The translations under genes and the position numbers were made by a program. DNA of 64,000 bases from Desulfosporosinus youngiae DSM 17734 (GTDB taxonomy: Bacteria; Bacillota; Desulfitobacteriia; Desulfitobacteriales; Desulfitobacteriaceae), in NCBI RefSeq assembly GCF_000244895.1, contig NZ_CM001441.1, forward strand, positions 3,740,226 to 3,804,225. Reading direction: 5' to 3'. Below, one piece after another: positions 38,154 through 48,190 of the stretch. The notes beneath the pieces are model-generated. The model was not told the origin of the DNA and searched no databases. It was given only the letters and a program-made list of their open reading frames with translations. Positions within the stretch are counted from its first letter, which is position 1. Each line of letters starts with the position of its first letter.

Positions 38154-41100
38154 TTATAAATTGGTTTTTAATGCAGGATATTGCTCTGAAACCCCGGCAC
38201 CCAGCAGGGCTCTCATTCTGTCCACCATACTCTCGGGAACAACAGCTTCCCCGCCGAAAACATGGAAAGCCTCTACTCTTTCCTTTGCCTCCGACAGCCG
38301 GCTTTCCTGCTCTGCAGTCAGCCCTGTTCCGCTATTGGCTCCGATCAGCACCAGCCAGCCGTTTCTTTGAGCCGCCACCGCAGCTCCGGCCAGGGCGTCG
38401 GCAAATCCTTTTCCTGTGGCGGCATATACTTCTGTGGCCTCCGGCTGCAGCTCTTTCAGCACTATGGCATTGGTGTCATACCGGGTCTCTCCCCCATATC
38501 GCTTGGGAGCAGGGACTTTGCCTTCCAATGCTGCCGGTAAAACAGCCGTCCCTCCGATCAGGATCGTCCGCGTGATGCCCAGCTCCGCCAAGGCTTTGGC
38601 CGTTCCTGTCGGCAATGAGTCTTTGCCGCTGTCCGCGTAGAGAATAGGGATGCCGTTATAGCCTGCCCATGCCGAGATGCTCAGGACATCGGCAAAGGTT
38701 TTTTCATACATATCCCCATTGACGATGACTGCCTGGCCGCTTGCTCCTCCGACCCGCTTGGCAATCTCATAGGCTGTATCATAATGGGTCTCTCCATAAA
38801 TCCGTTCCACCGTCAATCCGTCGGCTTTAAGCACTGCCTCCACGCTGTCCCCCACCGCTCCCGGACCGCCGATGATGATCACTTTTTTGGCCCTCAGTCT
38901 TTCGATAGTGTTCAAGACACCGGAGGGCAGCTGATCTGGTTCGGTCAGGAGCAGAGGGGCATTGCAGAGCTTGGCCAGCGGAACAGCCGGTAAAGCGTCG
39001 GCGGAGATATCTCCCCTGGCCAGAATAACCAGGTCAGTGCCGCTTCCAAAGTAAGCTTCGGCGATCGCTGCGGCTGTATCATAGCGTGTTTCTCCGGACA
39101 ATCTCGTTTCCTGTGGATTAACGTGGGGCTCGGGCCGGGGGATGATGTCATCCTTGTAGCCCACACCGTAGACGGAAAAATGATTGGTGGAGAAGATGAG
39201 GCTCCGGCGCACCGTATCATAGTAAGCACCTCTGAGATAGGTTACTTCTCCCCGTTCATTGACATACACCGCCCGGATGTTCTCCGCCTTCTCATCCGCT
39301 TGCAGCGTATAGGGAATTTCCACCGTGACACTGCCGCCGCCGAAATCGCTCACCCTTTGGCCGCCATTTTGATAGAGGGCCGCCAGGTCGTAGGCCGGCC
39401 GGCTGCCGATGGCATTCTGAGCGGCTTCGCCATGTTCGGAGGCATCAGTTCGGGTCGCGGTGATCTGAACGTCCGCCTTGGCCTGCCGGTTGATTTCGGT
39501 TACGGCGGATAAATCCATTGCCAGCTTGACATCAGGCCGTTCCACCACAATCAGGGTGCTGACAATTTTTCTGCTGATGATAGTCTCCTGTACGCTTTTG
39601 GTGAGGTTTACGCTGACAGCCGAAGCTGTTTTGCCGCCGGTGTCCACACGAAGTACCACGGTGACGCCATTTTGCTCGTTACCGTTTTTCCTGGCCTCAG
39701 CCAGTGCTTTGTCAAAGGCGTCGGTCACAGTTTTGTCAGTGATATTCACTGTGACATTGCCGTTGCTGTCCACTGTGCCGGGAACCTTGATTTCCCCCTG
39801 CGTGGGTGAATCCGGCCTGTCCGCTGCGGGTGGGATAACGATGACATGGCTGCTGTCGTCCGAAGAACTTCCGCCTCCGCCGGAGCCACCGCCATCACCG
39901 CCGGAGCTGTTTTGACGATAGTTTGGGGTAACGGTTACCGCTTTTGCAGGCATGGTAAAGGTTGTTGTCTTTGCGGTTGCATCAGCAAAGGTTACATCCG
40001 TGCCGCTCCAGCCTGTGAACGTATAGCCGCTTCTGTCATTTGCTGCAATGGTAACGGTCGCACCCTCGGCATAGCTTCCACTGCCTGTGCCGTTTGTTAC
40101 CGTGACAGTGAATAGCCGCTCTGCCACAGTTAAGATGCCTTTTGTATAGGTAATGTTATAGCTTGCAGCGTTTGCCACTACTCCGTCTGAGATGGTAATG
40201 TCAAAGGTGCCGACAGCATTTCCATTTGCGGCGGTAGATATCGTAGGTGCAGTTGTCACAGCATCACTGTTCACCAAACCTGTGGCTGTATAAGTAAAGG
40301 CCGGTAATCCATCGCCTTTCGTCATACTCTTGTCATCTGCTTTCAGCGTAAGCGCTTTGGAGGCAACGGTCACTGTATAGCTTGCCGCAGCCTGTGCATG
40401 GGTACCCGTTTCTGCAGCGGTGGCGGTGATTGTGGCGTTTCCGTCCCCTACAGCCATGATGATCACCGCGCCGGTGTTGGGGTCGACCATTGCCACGGAA
40501 GTATCATCACTGGCATAGGTGATTGTGCCGTTTACGGTTGTTTGTGACAGCGGATTTGTAAACAGGGCATCACCATAAGTCTTGGTTATGACGGCTGTGG
40601 CATAGGAAATTACCTGCGGCGTCTTTGCCGTGGAGGTAACCGTTACAATAATAGTGCAATCGCTGTAGTTGGTGGCGCCTGTTACCGGAATCGTCATAGT
40701 GCCGGTTTGTCCTGCTGTGCTGGGGGGTGCGGTATAAGTCAATGTGGTGCCGGCAATGCTCATAGCGGTCATCGTTATGGCGCCGCCTGTCGTTGGCGTG
40801 CCGTAGCTTGCGCCTGCCGGCAGAGTAGGAAGGATTACCGTCGCCCCTGTTTGCCCGCTTACCAAAACGATTGCCGACACAGTCGTTGGGCCTGTATAGG
40901 CAACTTTATTGATGGTGTAGCTGCCCAGGGGTAGATCTGTAACTGCGTTATATTCAGCGCTTCCGGCAATATTCACCGTGACGGCATAAGTGCCCGCATT
41001 GATGGGTGGTGCGGCGGTGATGCCGTTATATATGACGGTGATTGCACCCAAAGTCTTGCCCGAGTCTGCCGTTACGGATACCGGCTTTTCGGTGCCGTCA

Positions 41101-44100
41101 TAGTCCACGGCGGCCAAACTGTAAATCAAATCCGCTACAGTCGGTGTTGTCTTGGTAAAGGAGGCAATGTTTACCGTAGCATCCAAGCTTGCCAGTGCTG
41201 TGCCGGCGGCCTTGAGGCGCACAAGGTATTCGCCGGGAGCAAGGCCCATTGCCGTGCTGCCGCTGATGGTGGTGTAACTTGCAGCACCGGATTTTTTATA
41301 CTCCATCAGGTTGCTCACGCCGGTGATGGTGCCGTTGTTCAGGGCCGAAGTTTCGTCCGTTTTACCGATTGACGGCGCTGACGGCTGGGTAATATCAATG
41401 GTCTGGATGGCACCAGCATGATGGGTGGTGATTTCTTTTACCCGCACCTGAATGTCCTTTTCTGCCGTAATTCTGCCGAGACTGGCAGTCAAATCCATAG
41501 TTTCGGTGCAGTCTGTCCAACTGCTGCCGCCATCCAAGCTGTATTCCATCGAAGCGGTTGCACCCATAAGTTTGTTGGCGTTTGCGTCGTCAAAGGAGAA
41601 GCTGACGCTGGGTGCACCAGGGCCGTCGGCCTTTTCGATCCTCCATGAGATATCTTTTGCTGCGGTAGTAGTATCGCTCCACGCATAGCCGGATTTTGGC
41701 GTTGCCGTGGCGGTATAGTCGCCTACGTCCGTTGCCTCATAATCTCCGCTCAGGGTATAGCCCGTGCCGCCGTTCACGCCGGTTTGCGCGCTGCCGGTCC
41801 ATTTAAGGCCGGTATTTGCCGTGGGTACGGCGATCTTCGTAACGCCCGCCGAAACGGTCACGCTGGCGTATGCACCTGCCTCATGAGTAGCGGTGGCCTT
41901 CACACGCACATAGTAGGTTCCCGCGGAAAGACCGATGATTTCAGTGCCGAGGCAATCCTGAACACCGGCAAAGCTGCTATCATCCGCATACTCCATAGCC
42001 GTGGTTGCTCCGGTTATCTTGCCGTCCGTGCCGCCCGCACTGCTTGGCGCAACGCCCGAAAGCTCTGTAGGCGCAGCGGGGCCGTCGGCCTTGGTAACGG
42101 TGATGGTTAGGGAGGTGATAATGCTTGTGCCGTTGGCCGTAAGGGTGATCGTAGTATCGCTCATATTAAGATCACCCTGTGGGCTGAAATTGTAGTCTAT
42201 AAAGGCCGGATTTACCGTCCCGTCGTCGTAGGTGGCCTTGACGACCATGCCTGTGGCATCGAAACTTTCCTTATATTTGTAACCCGTCTTGGCAGGTAGT
42301 GTGGTGACGGCAATGGATGCCAACTCTTTCGCTGCTGTGGCCGGGAAGGTAACCGCTGCCGATAAGGTATTCCCGCTGCCTGCGGCATGGGTAACAGAGG
42401 CGGCGGTAAATGTAAAACTGTTTTCCGCTAGGCCGCTGAAGGTATAGCCCGGTTTCGCCGTCAACGATACATTGGCTGTGTAGGCTGTTCCACCGAGGAA
42501 TGTCACGGGAGAACCGGACCAAGCTACCGTACCTGTGTACTGCGCTGTCTCTATGCCTGTGGTAATAGGCGTCGCATTCTTGAGCGGAGCCGTCAGCTTA
42601 CCGCTCAAATCAAGGGCATCGACCTTGCTCACCGGTCCAAAGGCTAAGTATTTGTAGGTGCCGATGGCGTCGGGGCTGTAGACGGGAACAGGGTCCGTTC
42701 CGTCGAAATTCTCACTGGCGCTGACGCCGGCGTTTTCCAGGGTAAGGGCATAGCCGTCAGCCAGAACTTTATCACCACCCTTGAATGTAGCGCTGCCGGC
42801 GGCCGGGATATTTATTTTAACCGTGGCGAGATTCGCTCCAAAGGTATTACCGATGACCGACTTGTGCGTGGACTCCAGTGTCCCCCCCTTCACAAGTATC
42901 GTGTTACTTGACAAGACATCAATCACATAGCCTGTAGTACCTGTATGCGTCAGGGTTCCGCCGGTGATTTCCAGAATCGGCTCAGATGATGCGCTGCCAT
43001 ACAGCCAAATACCCCGATATACTGCGGTAATGGCTGCTGCTTCCGATATGATGATTTTGCCGCTGCTGCCGTAACCTCGGGCAATTGCCGTACCGGCGTT
43101 GTTTGTGGATTCCACCGTTCCGCCGGAAATCATCACATTGCCTGAGCCTGCGCTACTACCTGAGACTGCGCTACTAATCGTCAGCCCGGGACCAGTCGAT
43201 TTGACGATTCCGCCGGAAATAGTTACATCCCCCGATCCTAGATTCTCGATTGCTCCCATAGATGTTTCTATTGTACCGCTTAAAAGGGTCACCGAACCGT
43301 TATTCGTAATCTTAATCGTTAAAGCGCGGCCGTCTGACGATGTGTTCGCAATTTTCCCGCCGCTGCTACTGTCCCGAATCGTCAGGGTACCGCCGCCCTC
43401 ATGCTGAATCGTTGTCAGAACAGAAGAATTGCTGCTGATTGTCTTGCCCTTCAGGTCAAGGGTGAAGCTGCTTACCTTGGAGCTGGAGATAGTGACCGGT
43501 TCCGTCAGGCTGATATTACCCAGCAGTTCGATGGTTTCTCCAACTCCCACCGCATTCATCGCCGCCTGCAGGGCGGAGTAGCCTGTGCCGCCGATTTGGG
43601 CGACATCTGCCGGAGGCTCAAACTGGAGGTATTTGTAGAGGTGGATGCTCACCGCAGCGTACTCGTTCAGCGGCGAGCCGCTGTAATTCAAGCTGGCTCT
43701 TGCCTGCATACCCGCACCCAACTCCGGGGCTTTGTTCATCGCCACATCGCCGCCCTTGATGATGACCGGGCCGCTTGGGATGACGATTTTACCGCTGGCG
43801 TTGTTATAAATCGCCTTGCCGGATGAGGTATTCTCTATCGTGCCGCCTGTAATCTCAAGGACTGTATCAGAGGCATCTCCTCCAAACAGATAAATCGTGC
43901 TACCGTAGCTGCTATGGGTAGGTGCGCCTGTGACTACAGCGTTGCCGCTGACCGTGATCTTTCCGGTGCTGGAATTATAAATCGCAAGGCCTGTGCCGGT
44001 GTTTTTCACCGTACCTCCGGAAACGCTCACACTGCCGGTGCTTTGATTCTCTATCGCTACCCCGGGAAAAGCGGCGCTGGATTCCACTGTGCCGCCGGTC

Positions 44101-44624
44101 ACGCTTACGCTGCCGGTTGATTTGTTAGTTATTGACCCATACTTAGATTGCACTGTGCCGCCGTTCACAACAACGCTGCCGACACCCTCATTGAATATTG
44201 CCAGTCCAGTGGTAGCCGTATTTGCCACTGTACCGCCGGTAACAACAACGCTGCCGACCTTTAGCTCAATCGTACCTAAATCGTAGGCGCAGGTGATTTT
44301 GCCGCCACCGCCGCCGGCGGTATCGGTGATGGTCAGCGTACCGCTTCCATTGTGTACGATGGCAGAGTTGCCGGTACTGCTGACCAATGTCTTGCCATTC
44401 AGGTCAAGGGTAAAGCTTTTAGTATTGCCGCTGGCGATAGTAACTGTAGCTGTGAGGGCAATGCCATTTCCCAGAATGATAGTGCCGCCCTCCGGCACAT
44501 TCGTAATGGCGGTATTTAGGTCCGCTTCATTGCTCACGCCAGATCCTTCCGCCAGTGCGGTCCCCGGAAGCATGGTCACCACCATGCATAACACCAGAAA
44601 CATACTGAGTATTTTTTTCATCAT
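38154..44624 (-). CDS. giant CWB2-anchored surface protein
   Basis: 2156 residues. Signal peptide (MMKKILSMFLVLCMVVTMLP). Residues about 35-640 are Gly/Thr/Ser-rich turns (SVSVTGGTVES and like) as in beta-helix adhesins, arranged in two similar blocks each starting with AIxNVxEGxTI-like or YSALQAAMNAVGVGETIEL. About 650-1420 hold Ig/MBG-like modules, about 1420-1560 an MBG and an InlB-type repeat (GSYAEGATVTIAANDRSGYT). A Gly/Ser linker and a conserved region follow, and three CWB2 cell-wall-binding repeats (from about 1820: RLSGETRYDTAAAIAEAYF). CWB2 domains bind anionic wall polymers. It overlaps the zinc-ribbon gene by ATGA, so it is part of the LemA operon. Confidence 0.9.
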   Translation of the reverse strand: MMKKILSMFLVLCMVVTMLPGTALAEGSGVSNEADLNTAITNVPEGGTIILGNGIALTATVTIASGNTKSFTLDLNGKTLVSSTGNSAIVHNGSGTLTITDTAGGGGGKITCAYDLGTIELKVGSVVVTGGTVANTATTGLAIFNEGVGSVVVNGGTVQSKYGSITNKSTGSVSVTGGTVESSAAFPGVAIENQSTGSVSVSGGTVKNTGTGLAIYNSSTGKITVSGNAVVTGAPTHSSYGSTIYLFGGDASDTVLEITGGTIENTSSGKAIYNNASGKIVIPSGPVIIKGGDVAMNKAPELGAGMQARASLNYSGSPLNEYAAVSIHLYKYLQFEPPADVAQIGGTGYSALQAAMNAVGVGETIELLGNISLTEPVTISSSKVSSFTLDLKGKTISSNSSVLTTIQHEGGGTLTIRDSSSGGKIANTSSDGRALTIKITNNGSVTLLSGTIETSMGAIENLGSGDVTISGGIVKSTGPGLTISSAVSGSSAGSGNVMISGGTVESTNNAGTAIARGYGSSGKIIISEAAAITAVYRGIWLYGSASSEPILEITGGTLTHTGTTGYVIDVLSSNTILVKGGTLESTHKSVIGNTFGANLATVKINIPAAGSATFKGGDKVLADGYALTLENAGVSASENFDGTDPVPVYSPDAIGTYKYLAFGPVSKVDALDLSGKLTAPLKNATPITTGIETAQYTGTVAWSGSPVTFLGGTAYTANVSLTAKPGYTFSGLAENSFTFTAASVTHAAGSGNTLSAAVTFPATAAKELASIAVTTLPAKTGYKYKESFDATGMVVKATYDDGTVNPAFIDYNFSPQGDLNMSDTTITLTANGTSIITSLTITVTKADGPAAPTELSGVAPSSAGGTDGKITGATTAMEYADDSSFAGVQDCLGTEIIGLSAGTYYVRVKATATHEAGAYASVTVSAGVTKIAVPTANTGLKWTGSAQTGVNGGTGYTLSGDYEATDVGDYTATATPKSGYAWSDTTTAAKDISWRIEKADGPGAPSVSFSFDDANANKLMGATASMEYSLDGGSSWTDCTETMDLTASLGRITAEKDIQVRVKEITTHHAGAIQTIDITQPSAPSIGKTDETSALNNGTITGVSNLMEYKKSGAASYTTISGSTAMGLAPGEYLVRLKAAGTALASLDATVNIASFTKTTPTVADLIYSLAAVDYDGTEKPVSVTADSGKTLGAITVIYNGITAAPPINAGTYAVTVNIAGSAEYNAVTDLPLGSYTINKVAYTGPTTVSAIVLVSGQTGATVILPTLPAGASYGTPTTGGAITMTAMSIAGTTLTYTAPPSTAGQTGTMTIPVTGATNYSDCTIIVTVTSTAKTPQVISYATAVITKTYGDALFTNPLSQTTVNGTITYASDDTSVAMVDPNTGAVIIMAVGDGNATITATAAETGTHAQAAASYTVTVASKALTLKADDKSMTKGDGLPAFTYTATGLVNSDAVTTAPTISTAANGNAVGTFDITISDGVVANAASYNITYTKGILTVAERLFTVTVTNGTGSGSYAEGATVTIAANDRSGYTFTGWSGTDVTFADATAKTTTFTMPAKAVTVTPNYRQNSSGGDGGGSGGGGSSSDDSSHVIVIPPAADRPDSPTQGEIKVPGTVDSNGNVTVNITDKTVTDAFDKALAEARKNGNEQNGVTVVLRVDTGGKTASAVSVNLTKSVQETIISRKIVSTLIVVERPDVKLAMDLSAVTEINRQAKADVQITATRTDASEHGEAAQNAIGSRPAYDLAALYQNGGQRVSDFGGGSVTVEIPYTLQADEKAENIRAVYVNERGEVTYLRGAYYDTVRRSLIFSTNHFSVYGVGYKDDIIPRPEPHVNPQETRLSGETRYDTAAAIAEAYFGSGTDLVILARGDISADALPAVPLAKLCNAPLLLTEPDQLPSGVLNTIERLRAKKVIIIGGPGAVGDSVEAVLKADGLTVERIYGETHYDTAYEIAKRVGGASGQAVIVNGDMYEKTFADVLSISAWAGYNGIPILYADSGKDSLPTGTAKALAELGITRTILIGGTAVLPAALEGKVPAPKRYGGETRYDTNAIVLKELQPEATEVYAATGKGFADALAGAAVAAQRNGWLVLIGANSGTGLTAEQESRLSEAKERVEAFHVFGGEAVVPESMVDRMRALLGAGVSEQYPALKTNL

Positions 44625-44797
44625 GTCTGTCCTCCCTTGATTCGTAAAGCTGCTTTTCCTTGTTCCAAAAGCTTCTCCAGCCTCCCGGCTTCCTCCGCGG
44701 TGGCCGGGCGGACGTTATTTTTTTCACAGGAAGGGCAATCCTTTACCGCTCCCACCCGGTAGAATAAAAAGCCGCAGTCCTCGCAGGCGTAAGTCAT
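44621..44797 (-). CDS. small zinc-ribbon protein
   Basis: 58 residues from ATG 44797 (GGGAGGAATAAC upstream; the longer frame has no site). Two Cys pairs, YACEDCGFLF and KDCPSCEKNN, make a rubredoxin/zinc-ribbon knuckle; then a short helix rich in Lys/Glu. Stop overlaps the giant gene start by ATGA, indicating coupled translation. Role unknown. Confidence 0.75.
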   Translation of the reverse strand: MTYACEDCGFLFYRVGAVKDCPSCEKNNVRPATAEEAGRLEKLLEQGKAALRIKGGQT

Positions 44798-44835
44798 GTT
44801 ATTCCTCCCTTGACCCATAGATTCGGTGATTTTCT

Positions 44836-45744
44836 TCAAATCCCCAGGAGCTGTTTTTTCTTGGCTTCAAACTCTTGCTGGGAAATGATGCCCTCCTCCA
44901 TAAGGGTCTTGTATTTCTTGATTTCTTCGATGGGGTCGGTAGGGGGAGCCATAGTGGTATATGCCGCTTGCATTCCAACTGCGCCAAGGCCGACAGACTG
45001 CTCGGCTGTGCCGGGAAAGGCCACTGTTCTAAGTGCGGCCACCAGCTTTTCCAGTTCTTCTATGCTTTGCTGGTAGGAGCGGAGGTAGTTGTTCACATCC
45101 GGGAGGGTGTTATTAAACCGGGGCCCGTCCATATCACATTTGAGCACCGTCCAGTTGGGGTGGTCGAAATGCAGCTCCACGTTAAATGCCTGAAAGGGTT
45201 CAGGAATGTCAAAATACTGTACGGTTGCGGAGTTGTTTACCTTGCCGTCATCCAGCCTGTCCAGGGTTCGTGCCATCCGCTTGCTCGCTGCATACTGTGC
45301 GATTTGCGGCGCCATCGCCATGGCCCGCTCGGTGACGGTGCTGGCATAACGGCGTAGGCCTGCCGCCGAACCCTCAAACAGGGGGAGGCTGTCCTCCTTA
45401 ATGGTAAAGGATTTCAATTGTTGGCCTTCAAATACGGTTTTATCGGGGTTTTTGCTCATGCAGAACAGCTTGTTCCGGTGATCAAAGATGATTTTGGTAT
45501 CCCAAAGGCCGAAGTCAATCCGCTCAGAAATCACGAACTGTTCTTTCAGTCTTTGGTTTTGCTCGTAAAAGGCCAGATACTCCCGAAGGCCCTGCATGGT
45601 CAGATGGCTTTCCTGATCGGCACCCATATCAATTTTGTTATAGCAGTTGTTGCAAATATATTCGTCCTCGATTTTCGAGGGTAGGATCAGGGGAATCTTG
45701 CCGCCGCAGATGGGGCAAGGGGGTTTTTTAGAAAATAGTCCCAT
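44836..45744 (-). CDS. DUF4428/SHOCT-domain protein
   Basis: 302 residues. N-terminal zinc finger (CPICGGKIPL, ICNNCYNKI; DUF4428 type), a middle domain of about 180 residues like a PH-type fold (FDHRNKLFCMSKNPDKTVFE), and a C-terminal SHOCT motif (IEEIKKYKTLMEEGIISQQE, FEAKKKQLLG). SHOCT helices often mediate oligomerisation. No signal peptide, so cytoplasmic. It lies 24 bases after the DUF2207 gene and 38 before the zinc ribbon. Confidence 0.85.
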   Translation of the reverse strand: MGLFSKKPPCPICGGKIPLILPSKIEDEYICNNCYNKIDMGADQESHLTMQGLREYLAFYEQNQRLKEQFVISERIDFGLWDTKIIFDHRNKLFCMSKNPDKTVFEGQQLKSFTIKEDSLPLFEGSAAGLRRYASTVTERAMAMAPQIAQYAASKRMARTLDRLDDGKVNNSATVQYFDIPEPFQAFNVELHFDHPNWTVLKCDMDGPRFNNTLPDVNNYLRSYQQSIEELEKLVAALRTVAFPGTAEQSVGLGAVGMQAAYTTMAPPTDPIEEIKKYKTLMEEGIISQQEFEAKKKQLLGI

Positions 45745-45768
45745 TATCAGTTCCTCCCGTTATTCAGA

Positions 45769-47463
45769 TTATCTTGTCCCGCCCCCCGAACCGCCGCCGG
45801 TGGAGCCGCCGCCCCCGCCAAGGGAAGCCCATCCGCCCCCACCACCGCTGCGCTTTTCCTGTTCGCGCTGTTCTTCGGCTTCCTTCATATTTTTATAAAG
45901 CACATAGTGATAGGAAGAGGCGGTCACCATGCTTTGGCTGTAATCGGTCAGCTGGTTGGAAATTTGCGGGTAGAGCTCTTTCATTTGCTCAGCCACCTGA
46001 TCGGCGATGCCAAACAGCATGGCATAGGTCAGCAGTTCCTGCCAAATCGGCATTTCTTTGACACCCCGCTGGTTAACCAGTGAGAAATCCGTCAGATATC
46101 GTTTCAGCCCCATCAGCTCGCCCAGCTCCTGTTCACCGGCGGGCGTCAGGTCGGTGAGTCTTCCCGGGGTATCCCACCGTTTCAGGCAGTGCTTTTGGTT
46201 CAAATAAGCTCTGCCCGCGCTGTCGCATTTCTGGATGTAGGCACGCAGCAGCTTGTCGTTTTGGCCGGCAAAGCGTTCCAGCTCCTTGGCCTGCAAGGTG
46301 GCGTCCGAACCGGCTGCGCTTTCCAATACCGTATAGAGGTACTCGTCATAGGCGTTCATTTTGTCATGTTGGCTGCCCATCAGCCGCAGGCTCACCGTTT
46401 CTTTGGTTTTGCCCATCAGGCCGACCTGCTGGGTTTCCACCGGGGACAGGCAGCCCAGCTGAATCAGCCGCAGCATTCCTGTGGCGAGAATCGCACCGTC
46501 CTCACAGACATCAAACAGTCGCCCTAAGGCATAGGTAGCGCTCAGATTGCCGCCGTTGGGAATGTCCCTGAAGTACCCGAACCCCTCTGTAAACCGTTGT
46601 CGTTTTTTCTCCGCATGTTTCTTTTTTAATTTGTGGAGCCAGATAATGAGTCCAATGGGAAGTCCGATGAACAGCAGTAGGATGACAATTGCTTCAAATG
46701 TGGATATTTCCTCGCCCGTGTATTCGGCGTCATCGTAATCACTGCCTGCAAAGGCAGTTTCTTTTACTTCTTCAAAGCTGCCCGGTTCTTGCCGGGTGGG
46801 GGACAGGATGTCCTTATTCAGAGCAAACAGTACCGTCAGATGGTTTTCGGGAGTAAGGGGGCTTTCCGTGTAAGCAAGAATGGCGCCATCTGAAAATTCC
46901 ACCTGTCCGTCATAGCCAAAGCCCCAGGCAGCGGCGTTTTGCTCAGTGATGGGCATGCCGTCCGCCAGCCGGATCTCCACCTTCACATCGGTAGGGGTGG
47001 TATTCATCCCAGGGTTGACAAAACGAAAGTTGACGCCGTCCCTGTCGCTGTAACCGCCCACCGCATTGTCCAGCTTATATTCAATGGCATAGCGGTTTTG
47101 CCCGTAATTACTGATGCCAAAGCAGATTTCATAGCCGCCGTCCGTAGCATGGATGCCGCATTTTCTCGCCTTTTCGGCAAAGCTCCAGTCAATATTCCAA
47201 TCCGGCAGGGTTTCATAGCTCCCGTTTTGGTCGGAGACCGTAAGCCGGCTGATAGTCAGGTAAGGGGGTGCGTTCATGGGAATGTAGCTTTCGGTTCCTT
47301 CGTTAAAATCCCCCGTCCAGACCTGTGCCACGTACATGGAGCCGTCCTCGTAAAGGACGGCCTGAATATCCATGGTTTCCACCCGATTCGCAGCAAAAGC
47401 GGGGAGAGGAAGGGCGAGCAGCAGGACAAAGCATAGCATCAGACCATGCACCTTTTTTCGCAT
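45769..47463 (-). CDS. DUF2207-domain membrane protein
   Basis: About 564 residues from ATG 47463 (GAGG seven bases upstream); ATG 47475 overlaps the lemA stop. Signal peptide (LMLCFVLLLALPLPAFA), an outer DUF2207 domain (about 30-230, VETMDIQAVLYEDGSMYVAQ), one membrane helix (AIVILLLFIGLPIGLIIWLH), a cytoplasmic helical part, and a Gly-rich end (GGGGGWASLGGGGGSTGGG). DUF2207 and LemA genes are often neighbours in bacteria; the pair is thought to act in the envelope. Exact function unknown. Confidence 0.88.
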   Translation of the reverse strand: MRKKVHGLMLCFVLLLALPLPAFAANRVETMDIQAVLYEDGSMYVAQVWTGDFNEGTESYIPMNAPPYLTISRLTVSDQNGSYETLPDWNIDWSFAEKARKCGIHATDGGYEICFGISNYGQNRYAIEYKLDNAVGGYSDRDGVNFRFVNPGMNTTPTDVKVEIRLADGMPITEQNAAAWGFGYDGQVEFSDGAILAYTESPLTPENHLTVLFALNKDILSPTRQEPGSFEEVKETAFAGSDYDDAEYTGEEISTFEAIVILLLFIGLPIGLIIWLHKLKKKHAEKKRQRFTEGFGYFRDIPNGGNLSATYALGRLFDVCEDGAILATGMLRLIQLGCLSPVETQQVGLMGKTKETVSLRLMGSQHDKMNAYDEYLYTVLESAAGSDATLQAKELERFAGQNDKLLRAYIQKCDSAGRAYLNQKHCLKRWDTPGRLTDLTPAGEQELGELMGLKRYLTDFSLVNQRGVKEMPIWQELLTYAMLFGIADQVAEQMKELYPQISNQLTDYSQSMVTASSYHYVLYKNMKEAEEQREQEKRSGGGGGWASLGGGGGSTGGGSGGGTR

Positions 47464-47471
47464 AGGGCACC

Positions 47472-48026
47472 TCATTTCATACTGGGCATAATGGCCTTGC
47501 CGGCCTGCTCCTCCAGGTAGTCCCTTTGCCGAAAGCCCAGCATCCCGGAAACCATGGAGACCGGGAACATGCGGATTTCACGGTTCAGCTTGGTGACGCT
47601 GTCGTTGTAGATCAGACGGCTGGTGCGCACCATGTTTTCAAAGGTCTGCACCGCGTCCATGGTTTTGATATAGGTCTGATTGGCCTTGAGTTCGGGGTAT
47701 TGCTCCGTTACCATGGCAATCCTGCCCAGGGCTTCGGAGATGATCCCTTCCTGGCGCAGCACGTCATCCGGTGTTGATTTTGCCGTGATGACACTTCTCC
47801 TGGATTTGATGGTTTCAATCAGGGTTTCGCTTTCATGCTTGGCATAGCCCTTTGTCAAATCCAAAAGGGCTGTCAGGGCATCGAAACGGCTGGACAGCTG
47901 CACCCCGATCTGGCTCATGGCATTGCTGATATTCTCATCCAGCACCACCAGTCTGCGCTGGGTAGAGATGATCCACAGGACAACCACCGCGATAATGACG
48001 GCGATGGTGATGAAAGTTGGCAGCAT
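47472..48026 (-). CDS. lemA: LemA-family protein
   Basis: 184 residues from ATG 48026 (AAAGGAGAC). An N-terminal membrane helix (FITIAVIIAVVVLWII), then the LemA helical bundle with MSQIGVQLSSRFDALTALLD, VTEQYPELKANQTYIKTMD and FPVSMVSGMLGFRQRDYLEE. LemA proteins are membrane-anchored with most of the chain outside or inside depending on species; function is unclear. It heads the series lemA, DUF2207, SHOCT, zinc ribbon, giant surface protein, all close or overlapping. Confidence 0.92.
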   Translation of the reverse strand: MLPTFITIAVIIAVVVLWIISTQRRLVVLDENISNAMSQIGVQLSSRFDALTALLDLTKGYAKHESETLIETIKSRRSVITAKSTPDDVLRQEGIISEALGRIAMVTEQYPELKANQTYIKTMDAVQTFENMVRTSRLIYNDSVTKLNREIRMFPVSMVSGMLGFRQRDYLEEQAGKAIMPSMK

Positions 48027-48190
48027 AATAAAGTCTCCTTTTTTAGTTTTGAATGGGCGGGCGGACCACAGTTTTGCCCGTCCACCCATTTTATTGCCCG
48101 TATGCGTGATTACTCCAAGGTGATACTCGGAAGTATTTCGGCCAGAGTTTGAATAATCAGGTATATATGTCAGGGAGACATTATCCCCGC

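Noticed and set aside
38262-44640. Many plus-strand frames of 60-160 codons opposite the giant gene
   Set aside because: They are antisense shadows created by the GC-rich, repetitive coding sequence of the surface protein.
44799-44987. 62-codon minus-strand frame overlapping the SHOCT gene end
   Set aside because: Out of frame with both the SHOCT and zinc-ribbon genes; a shadow.
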